Of a DNA stretch of 64,000 bases, positions 40,089 to 52,872 are shown one piece after another. The DNA lies in the NCBI GenBank assembly GCA_037501455.1, contig CM074865.1:83650501-83714500 (forward strand), given 5' to 3'. The notes under the pieces are model-generated. The model was not told the DNA's origin. It made no database searches and saw only the letters and a list, made by a program, of their open reading frames with translations. The translations under genes were made by a program, and so were the position numbers. Every line of letters starts with the position of its first letter. Within the stretch, counting starts at the first letter, position 1. Source of the stretch: Lantana camara. Taxonomy: Eukaryota > Streptophyta > Magnoliopsida > Lamiales > Verbenaceae.

Positions 40089-43000
40089 CTCTAAGGGGGA
40101 CCCCTTTGACTCTGGTCAAAATTTCAAATTCATTTCTATGGAGTATTTGGAAGAATTTGGCCACTCTAACCACCCATTTCACTTATTTATAAACGATCAT
40201 GCATAGTTTTTCCCTGTGTGATAAGATATACACGAGTTTCTGGACTCATCAAAAATTGAAAAAGCTGTAAGGCGGACCCGTTTTGACTCTGGCCAAAATT
40301 TCAAATTCAATTCTATGGAGTATTTGGACGAATTTGACCACTCTAAACACCCATTTCACTTATTTACGAACGATCATGCATAGTTTTTCCAGGTGTGATA
40401 AGATATACATGAGTTTTTGGACTCATCAAAAATTGAAACAGCTGTAAGGGGACCCGTTTTGACTCTGGCCAAAATTCAAATTCAATTCTATGGAGTATTT
40501 GGACGAATTTGACCACTCTAAACACCCATTTCACTTTTTTTATGAACGATCATGCATAGTTTTTCCATGTGTGATAAGATAGACACGAGTTTCTGGAGTC
40601 AACAAAAAATTGAAAAAGCTCTAAGGGGGACCCCTTTTGACTCTGGTCAAAATTTCAAATTCATTTCTATGGAGTATTTGGAAGAATTTGGCCACTCTAA
40701 CCACCCATTTCACTTATTTATGAGCGATCATGCATAGTTTTTCCATATGTGATAAGATATATACGAGTTTTTGGACTCATCAAAAAATTGAAAAAGCTGT
40801 AAGGGGGACCAGGTTTGACTCTGGCAAAAATTTCAAATTCATTTCTATGGAGTATTTGGACGAATATGACCACTCTAACCAGCCATTTCACTTATTTATG
40901 AATGACCATGCATAGTTTTTCCATGTGTGATAAGATATACACGAGTTTCTGGACTCATCAAAAAATTGAAAAAGCTGTAAGGGGGACTCCTTTTGACTCT
41001 GGCCGAAATTTCAAATAGATTTCTACGGAGTATTTGAACGAATATGACCACTCTAACCACCCTTTTCACTTATTTATGAACGATCATATATAGTTTTTCC
41101 ATATGTGATAAGATATAAAAGAGTTTCTAGAGTCATCAAAAAATTGAAAAAGCTGTAAGGGGACATCTTTTGACTTTGGCCAAAATTTCAAACTCATTTC
41201 CATGGATTATTTGGACGAATTTGACCACTATAACCACCTATTTCACTTATTTATGAACGATCATATGTTGTTTTTCCATGTGTGATAAGATATATACGAG
41301 TTTCTGGACTCATCAAAAAATTGAAAAAGGTGTAAGGGGGACCCCTTTTGGCTCTGGCCAAAGTTTCAAATTCATTTCTATGGAGTATATGGACGACTAT
41401 GATCACTGGAACCACTCATTTCACTTTTTTATGAACGATCATGCATAGTTTTTCCATGTGTGATAAGATAGACACGAGTTTCTGGACTCATCAAAAAATT
41501 GAAAAAGCTCTAAGAGGGACCCCTTTTGACTCTGGTCAAAATTTCAAATTCATTTCTATGGAGTATTTGGAAGAATTTGGCCACTCTAACCACCCATTTC
41601 ACTTATTTATGAACGATCATGCATAGTTTTTCCATGTGTGATAAGAGATATACGAGTTTTTGGACTCATCAAAAAATTGAAAAAGCTGTTAGGGGGACCA
41701 GGTTTGACTCTGGCAAAAATTTCAAATTCATTTCTACGGAGTATTTGGACGAATATGACCACTCTAACTAGCTATTTCACTAATTTATGAATGACCATGC
41801 ATAGTTTTTCCATGTGTGATAAGATATACACGAGTTTCTGGACTCATCAAAAAATTGAAAAAGCTGTAAGGGGAACTCCTTTTGACTCTGGCCGAAATTT
41901 CAAATTTATTTCTACGGAGTATTTGAACAAATATGACCACTCTAACCACCCTTTTCACATATTTATGAACGATCATATATAGTTTTTCCATATGTGATAA
42001 GATATACAAGAGTTTCTAGGCTCATCAAAAAATTGAAAAAGCTGTAAGGGGACATCTTTTGACTTTGGCCAAAATTTCAAACTCATTTCCATGGATTATT
42101 TGGACGAATTTGTCCACTATAACCACCTATTTCACTTATTTATGAACGATCATACGTTGTTTTTCCATGTGTGATAAGATTTATATGAGTTTCTGGACTC
42201 ATCAAAAAATTGAAAAAGGTGTAAGGGGGACCCCTTTTGGCTCTGGCCAAAGTTTCAAATTCATTTCTATGGAGTATATGGACGACTATGATCACTGGAA
42301 CCACTCATTTCACTTTTTTATGAACGATCATGTATAGTTTTTCCATGCGTGCTAAGATAGACACAAGTTTTTGGACTCATCAAAAAATTGAAAAAGCTCT
42401 AAGGGGGACCCCGTTTGACTCTGGTCAAAATTTCAAATTCATTTCTATGGAGTATTTGGAAGAATTTGGCCACTCTAACCACCCATTTCACTTATTTGTG
42501 AACAATCATGCATAGTTTTTCCCTGTGTGATAAGATATACACGAGTTTCTGGACTCATCAAAAATTGAAAAAGCTCTAAGGGGACCCGTTTTGACTCTGG
42601 CCAAAATTTCAAATCCATTTCTATGAAGTATTTGGACGAATATGACCACTCTAACCACCTATTTCACTTATTTATGAACAATCGTGTATAGTTTTTCCAT
42701 GAGTGATAAGATATACACGAGTTTCTGAACGCATCAAAAACTTGAAAAAGCCGTACAGGGGACCCCTCTTGAGTCTGGCCAAAATTTCAAATTCATTTTT
42801 ATGGAGTATTTGGACCAATATGACCACTCTAACCACACATTTCACTTATTAATGAACGATCACACATAGTTTTTCCATGTGTGATAAGATATTCACGAGT
42901 TTCGGGACTCATCAAAAAATTGAAAAAGCTGTAAGGGGGACCCCTTTTGACTCTGGCCCAAATTTCAAATTCATTTCTATGGAGTATTTGAACGAATATG

Positions 43001-43462
43001 ACCACTCTAACCACCCGTTTCACTTATTTATGACCGATCATATATAGTTTTTCCATATGTGATAAGATATACAAGAGTTTCTGGAGTCATCAAAAAATTG
43101 AAAAAGCTGTAAGGGGGACACCTTTTGACTTTGGCCAAAATTTTAAATTCATTTTCATGGAGTATTTGGACGAATTTGACCACTATAACCACCTATTTCA
43201 CTTATTTCTGAACGATCATACATAGTTTTTCCATGTGTGATAAGATATATACGAGTTTCTAGACTCATCAAAAAATTGAAAAAGGTGTAAGGGGGACACC
43301 TTTTGGCCCTGGCCCAAGTTTCAAATTCATTTCTATGGAGTATATGGACGACAATGATCACTGGAACCACTCATTTCACTTTTTTATGAACGATCATGCA
43401 TAGTTTTTCCATGTGTGATAAGATAGACACGAGTTTCTGGACTCATGAAAAAATTGAAAAAG
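40089..43462 (+). repeat. 19-mer HOR (3,374 bp), copy 2
   Basis: Tandem copy of 36715-40088 with very few differences. I saw TTTGTGAACAATC near 42497 where copy 1 has TTTTTGAACAATC near 39123, and GACGAATATG near 42632 where copy 1 has GACGACTATG near 39262. The constant offset shows no length change. The match ends near 43474, where CCCCTTTTGACTC and GGTAAAAATTTC differ from 40100. Confidence 0.92.
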
Positions 43463-46400
43463 CTCTAAGGGGGACCCCTTTTGACTCTGGTAAAAATTTC
43501 AAATTCATTTCTATGGAGTATTTGGAAGAATTTGGCCACTCTAACCACCCATTTCACTTATTTATGAACGATCATGCATAGTTTTTCCATGTGTGATAAG
43601 ATATATACGAGTTTTTGGACTCATCAAAAAATTGAAAAAGCTGTAAGGGGGACCAGGTTTGACTCTGGCAAAAATTTCAACTTCATTTCTACGGAGTATT
43701 TGGACGAATATGACCACTCTAACCAGCTATTTCACTTATTTATGAATGACCATGCATAGTTTTTCCATGTGTGATAAGATATACCCGAGTTTCTGGACTC
43801 ATAAAAAAATTGAAAAAGCTGTAAGGGGGACTCCTTTTGACTCTGGCCGAAATTTCAAATTTATTTCTACGGAGTATTTGAACAAATATGACCACTCTAA
43901 CCACCCTTTTCACTTATTTATGAACGATCATATATAGTTTTTCCATATGTGATAAGATATACAAGAGTTTCTAGACTCATCAAAAAATTGAAAAAGCTGT
44001 AAGGGGACATCTTTTGACTTTGGCCAAAATTTCAAACTCATTTCCATGGATTATTTGGACGAATTTGACCACTATAACCACCTATTTCACTTATTTATGA
44101 ACGATCATACGTTGTTTTTCCATGTGTGATAAGATATATATAAGTTTCTGGACTCATCAAAAAATTGAAAAAGGTGTAAGGGGGACCCCTTTTGGCTCTG
44201 GCCAAAGTTTCAAATTCATTTCTATGGAGTATATGGACGACTATGATCACTGGAACCACTCATTTCACTTTTTTATGAACGATCATGCATAGTTTCTCCA
44301 TGTGTGCTAAGATAGACACGAGTTTTTGGACTCATCAAAAAATTGAAAAAGCTCTAAGGGGGACCCCTTTGACTCTGGTCAAAATTTCAAATTCATTTCT
44401 ATGGAGTATTTGGAAGAATTTGGCCACTCTAACCACCCATTTCACTTATTTATGAACGATCATGCATAGTTTTTCCATGTGTGATAAGATATATACGAGT
44501 TTTTGGACTCATCAAAAAATTGAAAAAGCTGTAAGGGGGACCAGGTTTGACTCTGGCAAAAATTTCAAATTCATTTCTATGGAGTATTTGGACGAATATG
44601 ACCACTCTAACCAGCTATTTCACTTATTTATGAATGACCATTCATAGTTTTTCCATGTGATAAGATATACACGAGTTTCTGGACTCATCAAAAAATTGAA
44701 AAAGCTGTAAGGGGGACTCCTTTTGACTCTGGCCGAAATTTCAAATTTATTTCTACGGAGTATTTAAACGAATATGACCACTCTAACCACCCTTTTCACT
44801 TATTTATGAACGATCATAAATAGTTTTTCCGTATGTGATAAGATATACAAGAGTTTCTAGAGTCATCAAAAAATTGAAAAAGCTGTAAGGGGATATCTTT
44901 TGACTTTGGCCAAAATTTCAAACTCATTTCCATGGATTATTTGGACGAATTTGACCACTATAACCACCTATTTCACTTATTTATGAACGATCACACATAG
45001 TTTTTCCATGTGCGATAAGATATATTCGAGTTTCTGGACTCATCAAAAAATTGAAAAAGGTGTAAGCGGGACCCCTTTTGGCTCTAGCCAAAGTTTCAAA
45101 TTCATTTCAATAGAGTATATGGACGAATATGATCACTGGAACCACTCATTTCACTTTTTTATGAACGATCATGCATAGTTTTTCCATGTGTGATAAGATA
45201 GACACGAGTTTTTGGACTCAACAAAAAATTAAAAAAGCTCTAAGGGGGACCCCTTTTGACTCTGGTCAAAATTTCAAATTCATTTCTATGGAGTATTTGG
45301 AAGAATTTGGCCACTCTAACCACCCATTTCACTTATTTATGAACGATCATGCATAGTTTTTCCATATGTGATAAGATATATACGAGTTTTTGGACTCATC
45401 AAAAAATTGAAAAAGCTGTAAGGGGGACCAGGTTTGACTCTGGCAAAAATTTCAAATTCATTTCTATGGAGTATTTGGACGAATATGACCACTCTAACCA
45501 GCCATTTCACTTATTTATGAATGACCATGCATAGTTTTTCCATGTGTGATAAGATATACACGAGTTTCTGGACTCATCAAAAAATTGAAAAAGCTGTAAG
45601 GGGGACTCCTTTTGACTCTGGCCGAAATTTCAAATTTATTTCTACGGAGTATTTGAACGAATATGACCACTCTAACCACCCTTTTCACTTATTTATGAAC
45701 GATCATATATAGTTTTTCCATATGTGATAAGATATACAAGAGTTTCTAGAGTCATCAAAAAATTGAAAAAGCTGTAAGGGGACATCTTTTGACTTTGGCC
45801 AAAATTTCAAACTCATTTCCATGGATTATTTGGACGAATTTGACCACTATAACCACCTATTTCACTTATTTATGAACGATCATACGTTTTTTTTCCATGT
45901 GTGATAAGATATATACGAGTTTCTGGACTCATCAAAAAATTGAAAAAGGTGTAAGGGGGACCCCTTTTGGCTCTGGCCAAAGTTTCAAATTCATTTCTAT
46001 GGAGTATATGGACGACTATGATCACTGGAACCACTCATTTCACTTTTTTATGAACGATCATGCATAGTTTTTCCATGTGTGATAAGATAGACACGAGTTT
46101 TTGGACTCATCAAAAAATTGAAAAAGCTCTAAGGGGGACCCCTTTGACTCTGGTCAAAATTTCAAATTCATTTCTATGGAGTATTTGGAAGAATTTGGCC
46201 ACTCTAACCACCCATTTCACTTATTTATGAACGATCATGCATAGTTTTTCCCTGTGTGATAAGATATACACGAGTTTCTGGACTCATCAAAAATTGAAAA
46301 AGCTGTAAGGCGGACCCGTTTTGACTCTGGCCAAAATTTCAAATTCAATTCTATGGAGTATTTGGACGAATTTGACCACTCTAAACACCCATTTCACTTA

Positions 46401-47510
46401 TTTATGAACGATCATGCATAGTTTTTCCAGGTGTGATAAGATATACATGAGTTTCTGGACTCATCAAAAATTGAAACAGCTGTAAGGGGACCCGTTTTGA
46501 CTCTGGCCAAAATTCAAATTCAATTCTATGGAGTATTTGGACGAATTTGACCACTCTAAACACCCATTTCACTTTTTTTATGAACGATCATGCATAGTTT
46601 TTCCATGTGTGATAAGATAGACACGAGTTTCTGGAGTCAACAAAAAATTGAAAAAGCTCTAAGGGGGACCCCTTTTGACTCTGGTCAAAATTTCAAATTC
46701 ATTTCTATGGAGTATTTGGAAGAATTTGGCCACTCTAACCACCCATTTCACTTATTTATGAACGATCATGCATAGTTTTTCCATATGTGATAAGATATAT
46801 ACGAGTTTTTGGACTCATCAAAAAATTGAAAAAGCTGTAAGGGGGACCAGGTTTGACTCTGGCAAAAATTTCAAATTCATTTCTATGGAGTATTTGGACG
46901 AATATGACCACTCTAACCAGCCATTTCACTTATTTATGAATGACCATGCATAGTTTTTCCATGTGTGATAAGATATACACGAGTTTCTGGACTCATCAAA
47001 AAATTGAAAAAGCTGTAAGGGGGACTCCTTTTGACTCTGGCCGAAATTTCAAATAGATTTCTACGGAGTATTTGAACGAATATGACCACTCTAACCACCC
47101 TTTTCACTTATTTTTGAACGATCATATATAGTTTTTCCATATGTGATAAGATATACAAGAGTTTCTAGAGTCATCAAAAAATTGAAAAAGCTGTAAGGGG
47201 ACATCTTTTGACTTTGGCCAAAATTTCAAACTCATTTCCATGGATTATTTGGACGAATTTGACCACTATAACCACCTATTTCACTTATTTATGAACGATC
47301 ATACGTTGTTTTTCCATGTGTGATAAGATATATACGAGTTTCTGGACTCATCAAAAAATTGAAAAAGGTGTAAGGGGGACCCCTTTTGGCTCTGGCCAAA
47401 GTTTCAAATTCATTTCTATGGAGTATATGGACGACTATGATCACTGGAACCACTCATTTCACTTTTTTATGAACGATCATGCATAGTTTTTCCATGTGTG
47501 ATAAGATAGA
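42330..47510 (+). repeat. Second copy of a ~5.2 kb segment (offset 9,412 bp)
   Basis: Matches about 32918-38098 at a constant 9,412 bp (53 monomers): 33417 and 42829, 33984 and 43396, 35050 and 44462, 35759 and 45171, 37178 and 46590. Differences include TAGTTTTTCC with GATAAGATAG near 46068 where the first copy has TAGTTTCTCC with CTAAGATAG. Its first ~1.1 kb is also part of 19-mer copy 2, so the two duplications overlap in time and space. Confidence 0.88.
45171..46589 (+). repeat. 8-mer HOR (1,419 bp), copy in the downstream block
   Basis: This is the 9,412 bp partner of the 8-mer at 35759, with the same eight monomer types in the same order. The first monomer has GAGTTTTTGGACTCAAC and an A-rich AAAAAATTAAAAAAGC near 45222. 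The next 8-mer starts 1,419 bp later at 46590. Confidence 0.83.
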
Positions 47511-47930
47511 CACGAGTTTTTGGACTCATCAAAAAATTGAAAAAGCTCTAAGGGGGACCCCCTTGACTCTGGTCAAAATTTCAAATTCATTTCTATGGAG
47601 TATTTGGAAGAATTTGGCCACTCTAACCACCCATTTCACTTATTTATGAATGATCATGCATAGTTTTTCCCTGTGTGATAAGATATACACGAGTTTCTGG
47701 ACTCATCAAAAATTGAAAAAGCTGTAAGGCGGACCCGTTTTGACTCTGGCCAAAATTTCAAATTCAATTCTATGGAGTATTTGGACGAATTTGACCACTC
47801 TAAACACCCATTTCACTTATTTATGAATGATCATGCATAGTTTTTCCATGTGTAATAAGATATACATGAGTTTCTGGACTCATCAAAAATTGAAACAGCT
47901 GTAAGGGGACCCGTTTTGACTCTGGCCAAA
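46590..47930 (+). repeat. 8-mer HOR, following copy, nearly complete
   Basis: Follows 45171-46589 at 1,419 bp. Shared landmarks include 45349 and 46768, and the CCCTGTGTGATAAG monomer at 46242 and 47661. It departs near 47930, where the sequence reads CAAATCCATTTCTATGAAG instead of CAAATTCAATTC. Confidence 0.8.
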
Positions 47931-48580
47931 ATTTCAAATCCATTTCTATGAAGTATTTGGACGAATTTGACCACTATAACCACCTATTTCACTTATTTAT
48001 GAACGATCATACGTTGTTTTTCCATGTGTGATAAGATATATACGAGTTTTTGGACTCATCAAAAAATTGAAAAAGCTCTAAGGGGGACCCCTTTGACTCT
48101 GGTCAAAATTTCAAATTCATTTCTATGGAGTATTTGGAAGAATTTGGCCACTCTAACCACCCATTTCACTTATTTATGAACGATCATGCATAGTTTTTCC
48201 CTGTGTGATAAGATATACACGAGTTTCTGGACTCATCAAAAATTGAAAAAGCTGTAAGGCGGACCCGTTTTGACTCTGGCCAAAATTTCAAATTCAATTT
48301 TATGGAGTATTTGGACGAATTTGACCACTCTAAACACCCATTTCACTTATTTATGAACGATCATGCATAGTTTTTCCAGGTGTGATAAGATATACATGAG
48401 TTTCTGGACTCATCAAAAATTGAAACAGCTGTAAGGGGACCCGTTTTGACTCTGGCCAAAATTCAAATTCAATTCTATGGAGTATTTGGACGAATTTGAC
48501 CACTCTAAACACCCATTTCACTTTTTTTATGAACGATCATGCATAGTTTTTCCATGTGTGATAAGATATACACGAGTTTC
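47931..48580 (+). repeat. Local 3-mer duplication (offset 530 bp) with a chimeric monomer
   Basis: 47521-47930 recurs at 48051-48460 with an offset of 530 bp (three monomers). Landmarks at 47661 and 48191, and 47838 and 48368, agree. The monomer beginning near 48010 starts with ACGTTGTTTTTCC and GATATATACGAG, typical of one class. By 48051 it has switched to the TTTTTGGACTCATC and GCTCTAAGG sequence of another class. This looks like a crossover point inside a monomer. Confidence 0.75.
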
Positions 48581-49080
48581 TGAACGCATCAAAAAATTGA
48601 AAAAGCTGTACAGGGGACCCCTCTTGACTCTGGCCCAAATTTCAAATTAATTTCTATGGAGTATTTGAACGAATATGACCACTCTAACCACCCATTTCAC
48701 TTATTTATGAACGATCATATATAGTTTTTCCGTATGTGATAAGATATACAAGAGTTTCTGGAGTCATCAAAAAATTGAAAAAGCTGTAAGGGGGACACCT
48801 TTTGACTTTGACCAAAATTTCAAATTCATTTTTTTGGAGTATATGGACGAATATGATCACTGGAACCACTCATTTCACTTTTTTGTGAACGATCATGCAT
48901 AGTTTTTCCATGTGTGATATGATAGACACGAGTTTCTGGACTCATCAAAAAATTGAAAAAGCTGTAAGGGGGACCCCTTTTGACTCTGGCAAAAATTTCA
49001 AATTCATTTCTATGGAGTATTTCGATGAATATGACCACTCTAACCAGCCATTTCAATTATTTAGGAACAACCATGCATAG
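48581..49080 (+). repeat. Transitional monomers before the 833 bp repeat
   Basis: About three full-length monomers with individual variants: GTACAGGGGACCCC near 48610, CCGTATGTGATAAG near 48730, ATTTTTTTGGAG near 48829, TGTGATATGATAG near 48912, and the ATTATTTAGGAACAACC junction near 49055. No HOR period covers them. Confidence 0.8.
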
Positions 49081-49913
49081 TTTTTCCATGTGTGATAAGA
49101 TATACACGAGTTTCTAGACTCATCAAAAAATTGAAAAAGCTGTAAGGGGGACCCCTTTTGACTCAGGCCAAAATTTCAAATTTATTTCTATTATGTATTT
49201 GGATGAATTCGACCACTCTAACCACCTATTTCACTAATTTATGATCTCATCAAAAAATTGAAAAAGCTGTAAGGGGAGCCTTTTGACTCTGGTCAAAATT
49301 TCAAATTCATTTCTATGGAGTATTTGGAAGAATTTGGCTACTCTATTCACCTATTTCCCTTATTTATGAATGATCATGCATATTTTTTCCATGTGTGATA
49401 AGATATATACGAGTTTCTGGACTCATCAAAAAATTGAAAAAGGTGTAGGGGGACCCCTTTTGGCTCTGGCCAAAGTTTCAAATTCATTTCTATGGAGTAT
49501 ATGGACGAATATGAACACTGGAACCACTCATTTCACTTTTTTGTGAACGATCATGCGTATTTTTTCCATGTGTGATAAGATAGACACGAGTTTCTGGACT
49601 CATAAAAAAATTGAAAAAGCTATAATGGGGACCCCTTTTGACTCTGGCAAAAATTTCAAATTCATTTCTATGGAGTATTTGGACGAATATGACCACTCTA
49701 ACCAGCCATTTCAATTATTTAGGAACAACCATGCATAGTTTTTCCATGTGTGATAAGATATACATGAGTTTCTGGACTCACCAAAAATTGAAAAAGCTGT
49801 AAGGGGGACCCCTTTTGACTCTGGCAAAAATTTCAAATTCATTTCTATGGAGTATTTGGACGAATATGACCACTCTAACCAGCCATTTCAATTATTTAGG
49901 AACAACCATGCAT
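49081..49913 (+). repeat. 833 bp repeat, copy 1, with an internally deleted monomer
   Basis: Repeats at 49914 with an offset of 833 bp, which is not a whole number of 178 bp units. The cause is visible near 49240: ATTTATG runs straight into ATCTCATCAAAAAATTG, skipping the whole CATAGTTTTTCC to ACGAGTTTTT segment. The TAG landmarks at 49078 and 49381 are 303 bp apart for two monomers. Undeleted relatives at 6.1 and 63.0 kb show 51 bp are missing, with TGA at both breakpoints. Confidence 0.88.
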
Positions 49914-50746
49914 AGTTTTTCCATGTGTGATAAGATATACACGAGTTTCTGAACTCATCAAAAATTGAAAAAGCTGTAAGAGGGACCCGTTTTGACTCAG
50001 GCCAAAATTTCAAATTTATTTCTATTATGTATTTGGATGAATTCGACCAATCTAACCACCTATTTCACGAATTTATGTCTCATCAAAAAATTGAGAAAGC
50101 TGTAAGGGGAGCCTTTTGACTCTGGTCAAAATTTCAAATTCATTTCTATGGAGTATTTGGAAGAATTTGGCTACTCTATCCACCTATTTCCCTTATTTAT
50201 GAATCATCATGCATATTTTTTCCATGTTTGATAAGATATATACGAGTTTCTGGACTCATCAAAAAATTGAAAAAGGTGTAGGGGGACCCCTTTTGGATCT
50301 GGCCAAAGTTTCAAATTCATTTCTATGGAGTATATGGACGAATATGAACACTGGAACCACTCATTTCACTTTTTTGTGAACGATCATGCATATTTTTTCC
50401 ATGTGTGATAAGATAGACACGAGTTTCTGGACTCATAAAAAAATTGAAAAAGCTGTAATGGGGACCCCTTTTGACTCTGGCAAAAATTTCAAATTCATTT
50501 CTATGGAGTATTTGGACGAATATGACCACTCTAACCAGCCATTTCAATTATTTAGGAACAACCATGCATAGTTTTTCCATGTGTGATAAGATATACACGA
50601 GTTTCTGGACTCATCAAAAATTGAAAAAGCTGTAAGGGGGACCCCTTTTGACTCTGGCAAAAATTTCAAATTCATTTCTATGGAGTATTTGGACGAATAT
50701 GACCACTCTAACCAGCCATTTCAATTATTTAGGAACAACCATGCAT
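49914..50746 (+). repeat. 833 bp repeat, copy 2, with the same deleted monomer
   Basis: Tandem copy of 49081-49913: 49490 and 50323, and 49553 and 50386, are 833 bp apart. The deletion junction near 50074 reads ATTTATGTCTCATC, one base shorter than copy 1. The copies therefore share the original deletion and then one lost another A. A third copy begins at 50747 but diverges within about 100 bp. Confidence 0.85.
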
Positions 50747-51630
50747 AGTTTTTCCATGTGTGATAAGATATTCACGAGTTTCTGGACTCATCAAAAATTG
50801 AAAAAGCTGTAAGAGGGACCCGTTTTGACTCTGGCCAAAATTTCAAATACATTTATATGGAGTATTTGGAAGAATATGACCACTCTAACCACCTATTTCA
50901 CTTATTTATGAACAATCGTGTATAGTTTTTCCATGTGTGATAAGATATACACGAGTTTCTGAACACATATAAAAATTGAAAAAGCTGTAAGGGGGACCCC
51001 TATTGACTCTGGCAAAAATTTCAAATTCATTTTTATGGAGTATTTGGACCAATATGACCATTCTTACCACACATTTCACTTATTTATGAATGATCAGACA
51101 TAGTTTTTCCATGTGTGATAAGATATTCACGAGTTTCGGGACTCATCAAAAAATTGAAAAAGCTGTAAGTGGGACCCCTTTTGACTCTGGCCGAAATTTT
51201 AAAATTTATTTCTATGGAGTATTTGAACGAATAAGACCACTCTAACCACCCTTTTCACTTATTTATGAACGATCATATATAGTTTTTCCATATGTGATAA
51301 GATATACAAGAGTTTCTAGAGTCATCAAATAATTGAAAAAGCTGTAAGGGGGACATCTTTTGACTTTGGCCAAAATTTCAAATTCATTTCCATGGATTAT
51401 TTGGACGAATTTGACCACTATAACCACCTATTTCACTTATTTATGAACGATCATACATAGTTTTTCCATGTGTGATAAGATATATTCGAGTTTCTGGACT
51501 CATCAAAAAATTGAAAAAGGTGTAAGGGGGACCCCTTTTGGCTCTGGCCAAAGTTTCAAATTCATTTCTATGGAGTATATGGACGAATATGATCACTGGA
51601 ACCACTCATTTCACTTTTTTATGAACGATC
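50747..51630 (+). repeat. Diverged leading edge of the 7-mer domain
   Basis: About five full-length monomers arranged in the same order as the 7-mer unit 1,242 bp downstream, but with many private differences: GAACACATATAAAAATTG near 50962, GAATAAGACC near 51229, ATCAAATAATTG near 51325. The monomer near 50.93-51.10 kb is nearly the same as that at 5.40-5.57 kb. Confidence 0.75.
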
Positions 51631-52872
51631 ATGCATAGTTTTTCCATGTGTGATAAGATAGACACGAGTTTCTGGACTCATCAAAATATTGAAAAAGCTC
51701 TAAGGGGGACCCCTTTTGACTCTGGTCAAAATTTCAAATTCATTTCTATGGAGTATTTGGAAGAATTTGGCCACTCTAACCACCCATTTCACTTATTTGT
51801 GAACAATCGTGTATAGTTTTTCCATGTGTGATAAGATATACACGAGTTTCTGGACACATCAAAAATTGAAAAAGCTGTAAGGCGGACCCGTTTTGACTCT
51901 GGCCAAAATTTCAAATTCAATTCTATGGAGTATTTGGACGAATTTGACACTCTAACCACCCATTTCACTTATTTATGAATGATCATGCATAGTTTTTACA
52001 TGTGTGATAAGATATACACGAGTTTCTGGACTCATCAAAAATAGAAAAAGCTGTAAGGGGACCCGTTTTGACTCTGGCCCCAATTTCAAATCCATTTCTA
52101 TGAAGTATTTGGACGAATAAGACCACTCTAACCACCTATTTCACTTATTTATTAACAATCGTGTATAGTTTTTCCATGTGTGATAAGATATACACGAGTT
52201 TCTGAACGCATCAAAAAATTGAAAAAGCTGTACAGGGGACCCCTCTTGACTCTGGCCAAAATTTCAAATTCATTTTTATGGAGTATTTGGACCAATATGA
52301 CCACTCTAACCACACATTTCACTTATTTATGAATGATCACACATAGTTTTTCCATGTGTGATAAGATATTCACGAGTTTCGGGACTCATTAAAAAATTGA
52401 AAAAGGTGTAAGGGGGACCCCTTTTGACTCTGGCATAAATTTCAAATTCATTTCTATGGAGTATTTGAACGAATATGACCACTCTAACCACCCATTTTAC
52501 TTATTTATGAACGATCATATATAGTTTTTCCGTATGTGATAAGATATACAAGAGTTTCTGGAGTCATCAAAAAATTGAAAAAGTAGTAAGGGGGACACCT
52601 TTTGACTCTGGCCAAAATTTCAAATTCATTTCCATGGAGTATTTGGACGAATTTGACCACAATAACCACCTATTTCACTTATTTATGAACGATCATACAT
52701 AGTTTTTCCATGTGTGATAAGATATATTCGAGTTTCTGGACTCATCAAAAAATTGAAAAAGGTGTAAGGGGGACCCCTTTTGGCTCTGGCCAAAGTTTCA
52801 AATTCATTTTTATGGAGTATATGGACGAATATGATCACTGGAACCACTCATTTCACTTTTTTATGAACGATC
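51631..52872 (+). repeat. 7-mer HOR (1,242 bp), copy 1
   Basis: First clear copy of a seven-monomer unit whose starts fall at 51631, 52873, 54115, 55357 and 56599, exactly 1,242 bp apart. Constant markers are a one-base loss in TTTGACACTCTAACC, TTTTTACATGTG, GAATAAGACC, GTACAGGGGACCCC and GAGTTTCGGGACTCATT. This edge copy keeps GATAGACACG and AAAATATTG where later copies have GATAAACACG and AAAAAATTG. Confidence 0.9.

Noticed and set aside
36715..43462. Assembly artefact creating the near-identical 3,374 bp copies
   Set aside because: Not proven, but the copies differ at specific bases (near 39123 and 42497, and 39262 and 42632) and each has distinct flanks. That fits a true duplication better. 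Only spanning reads can settle it.
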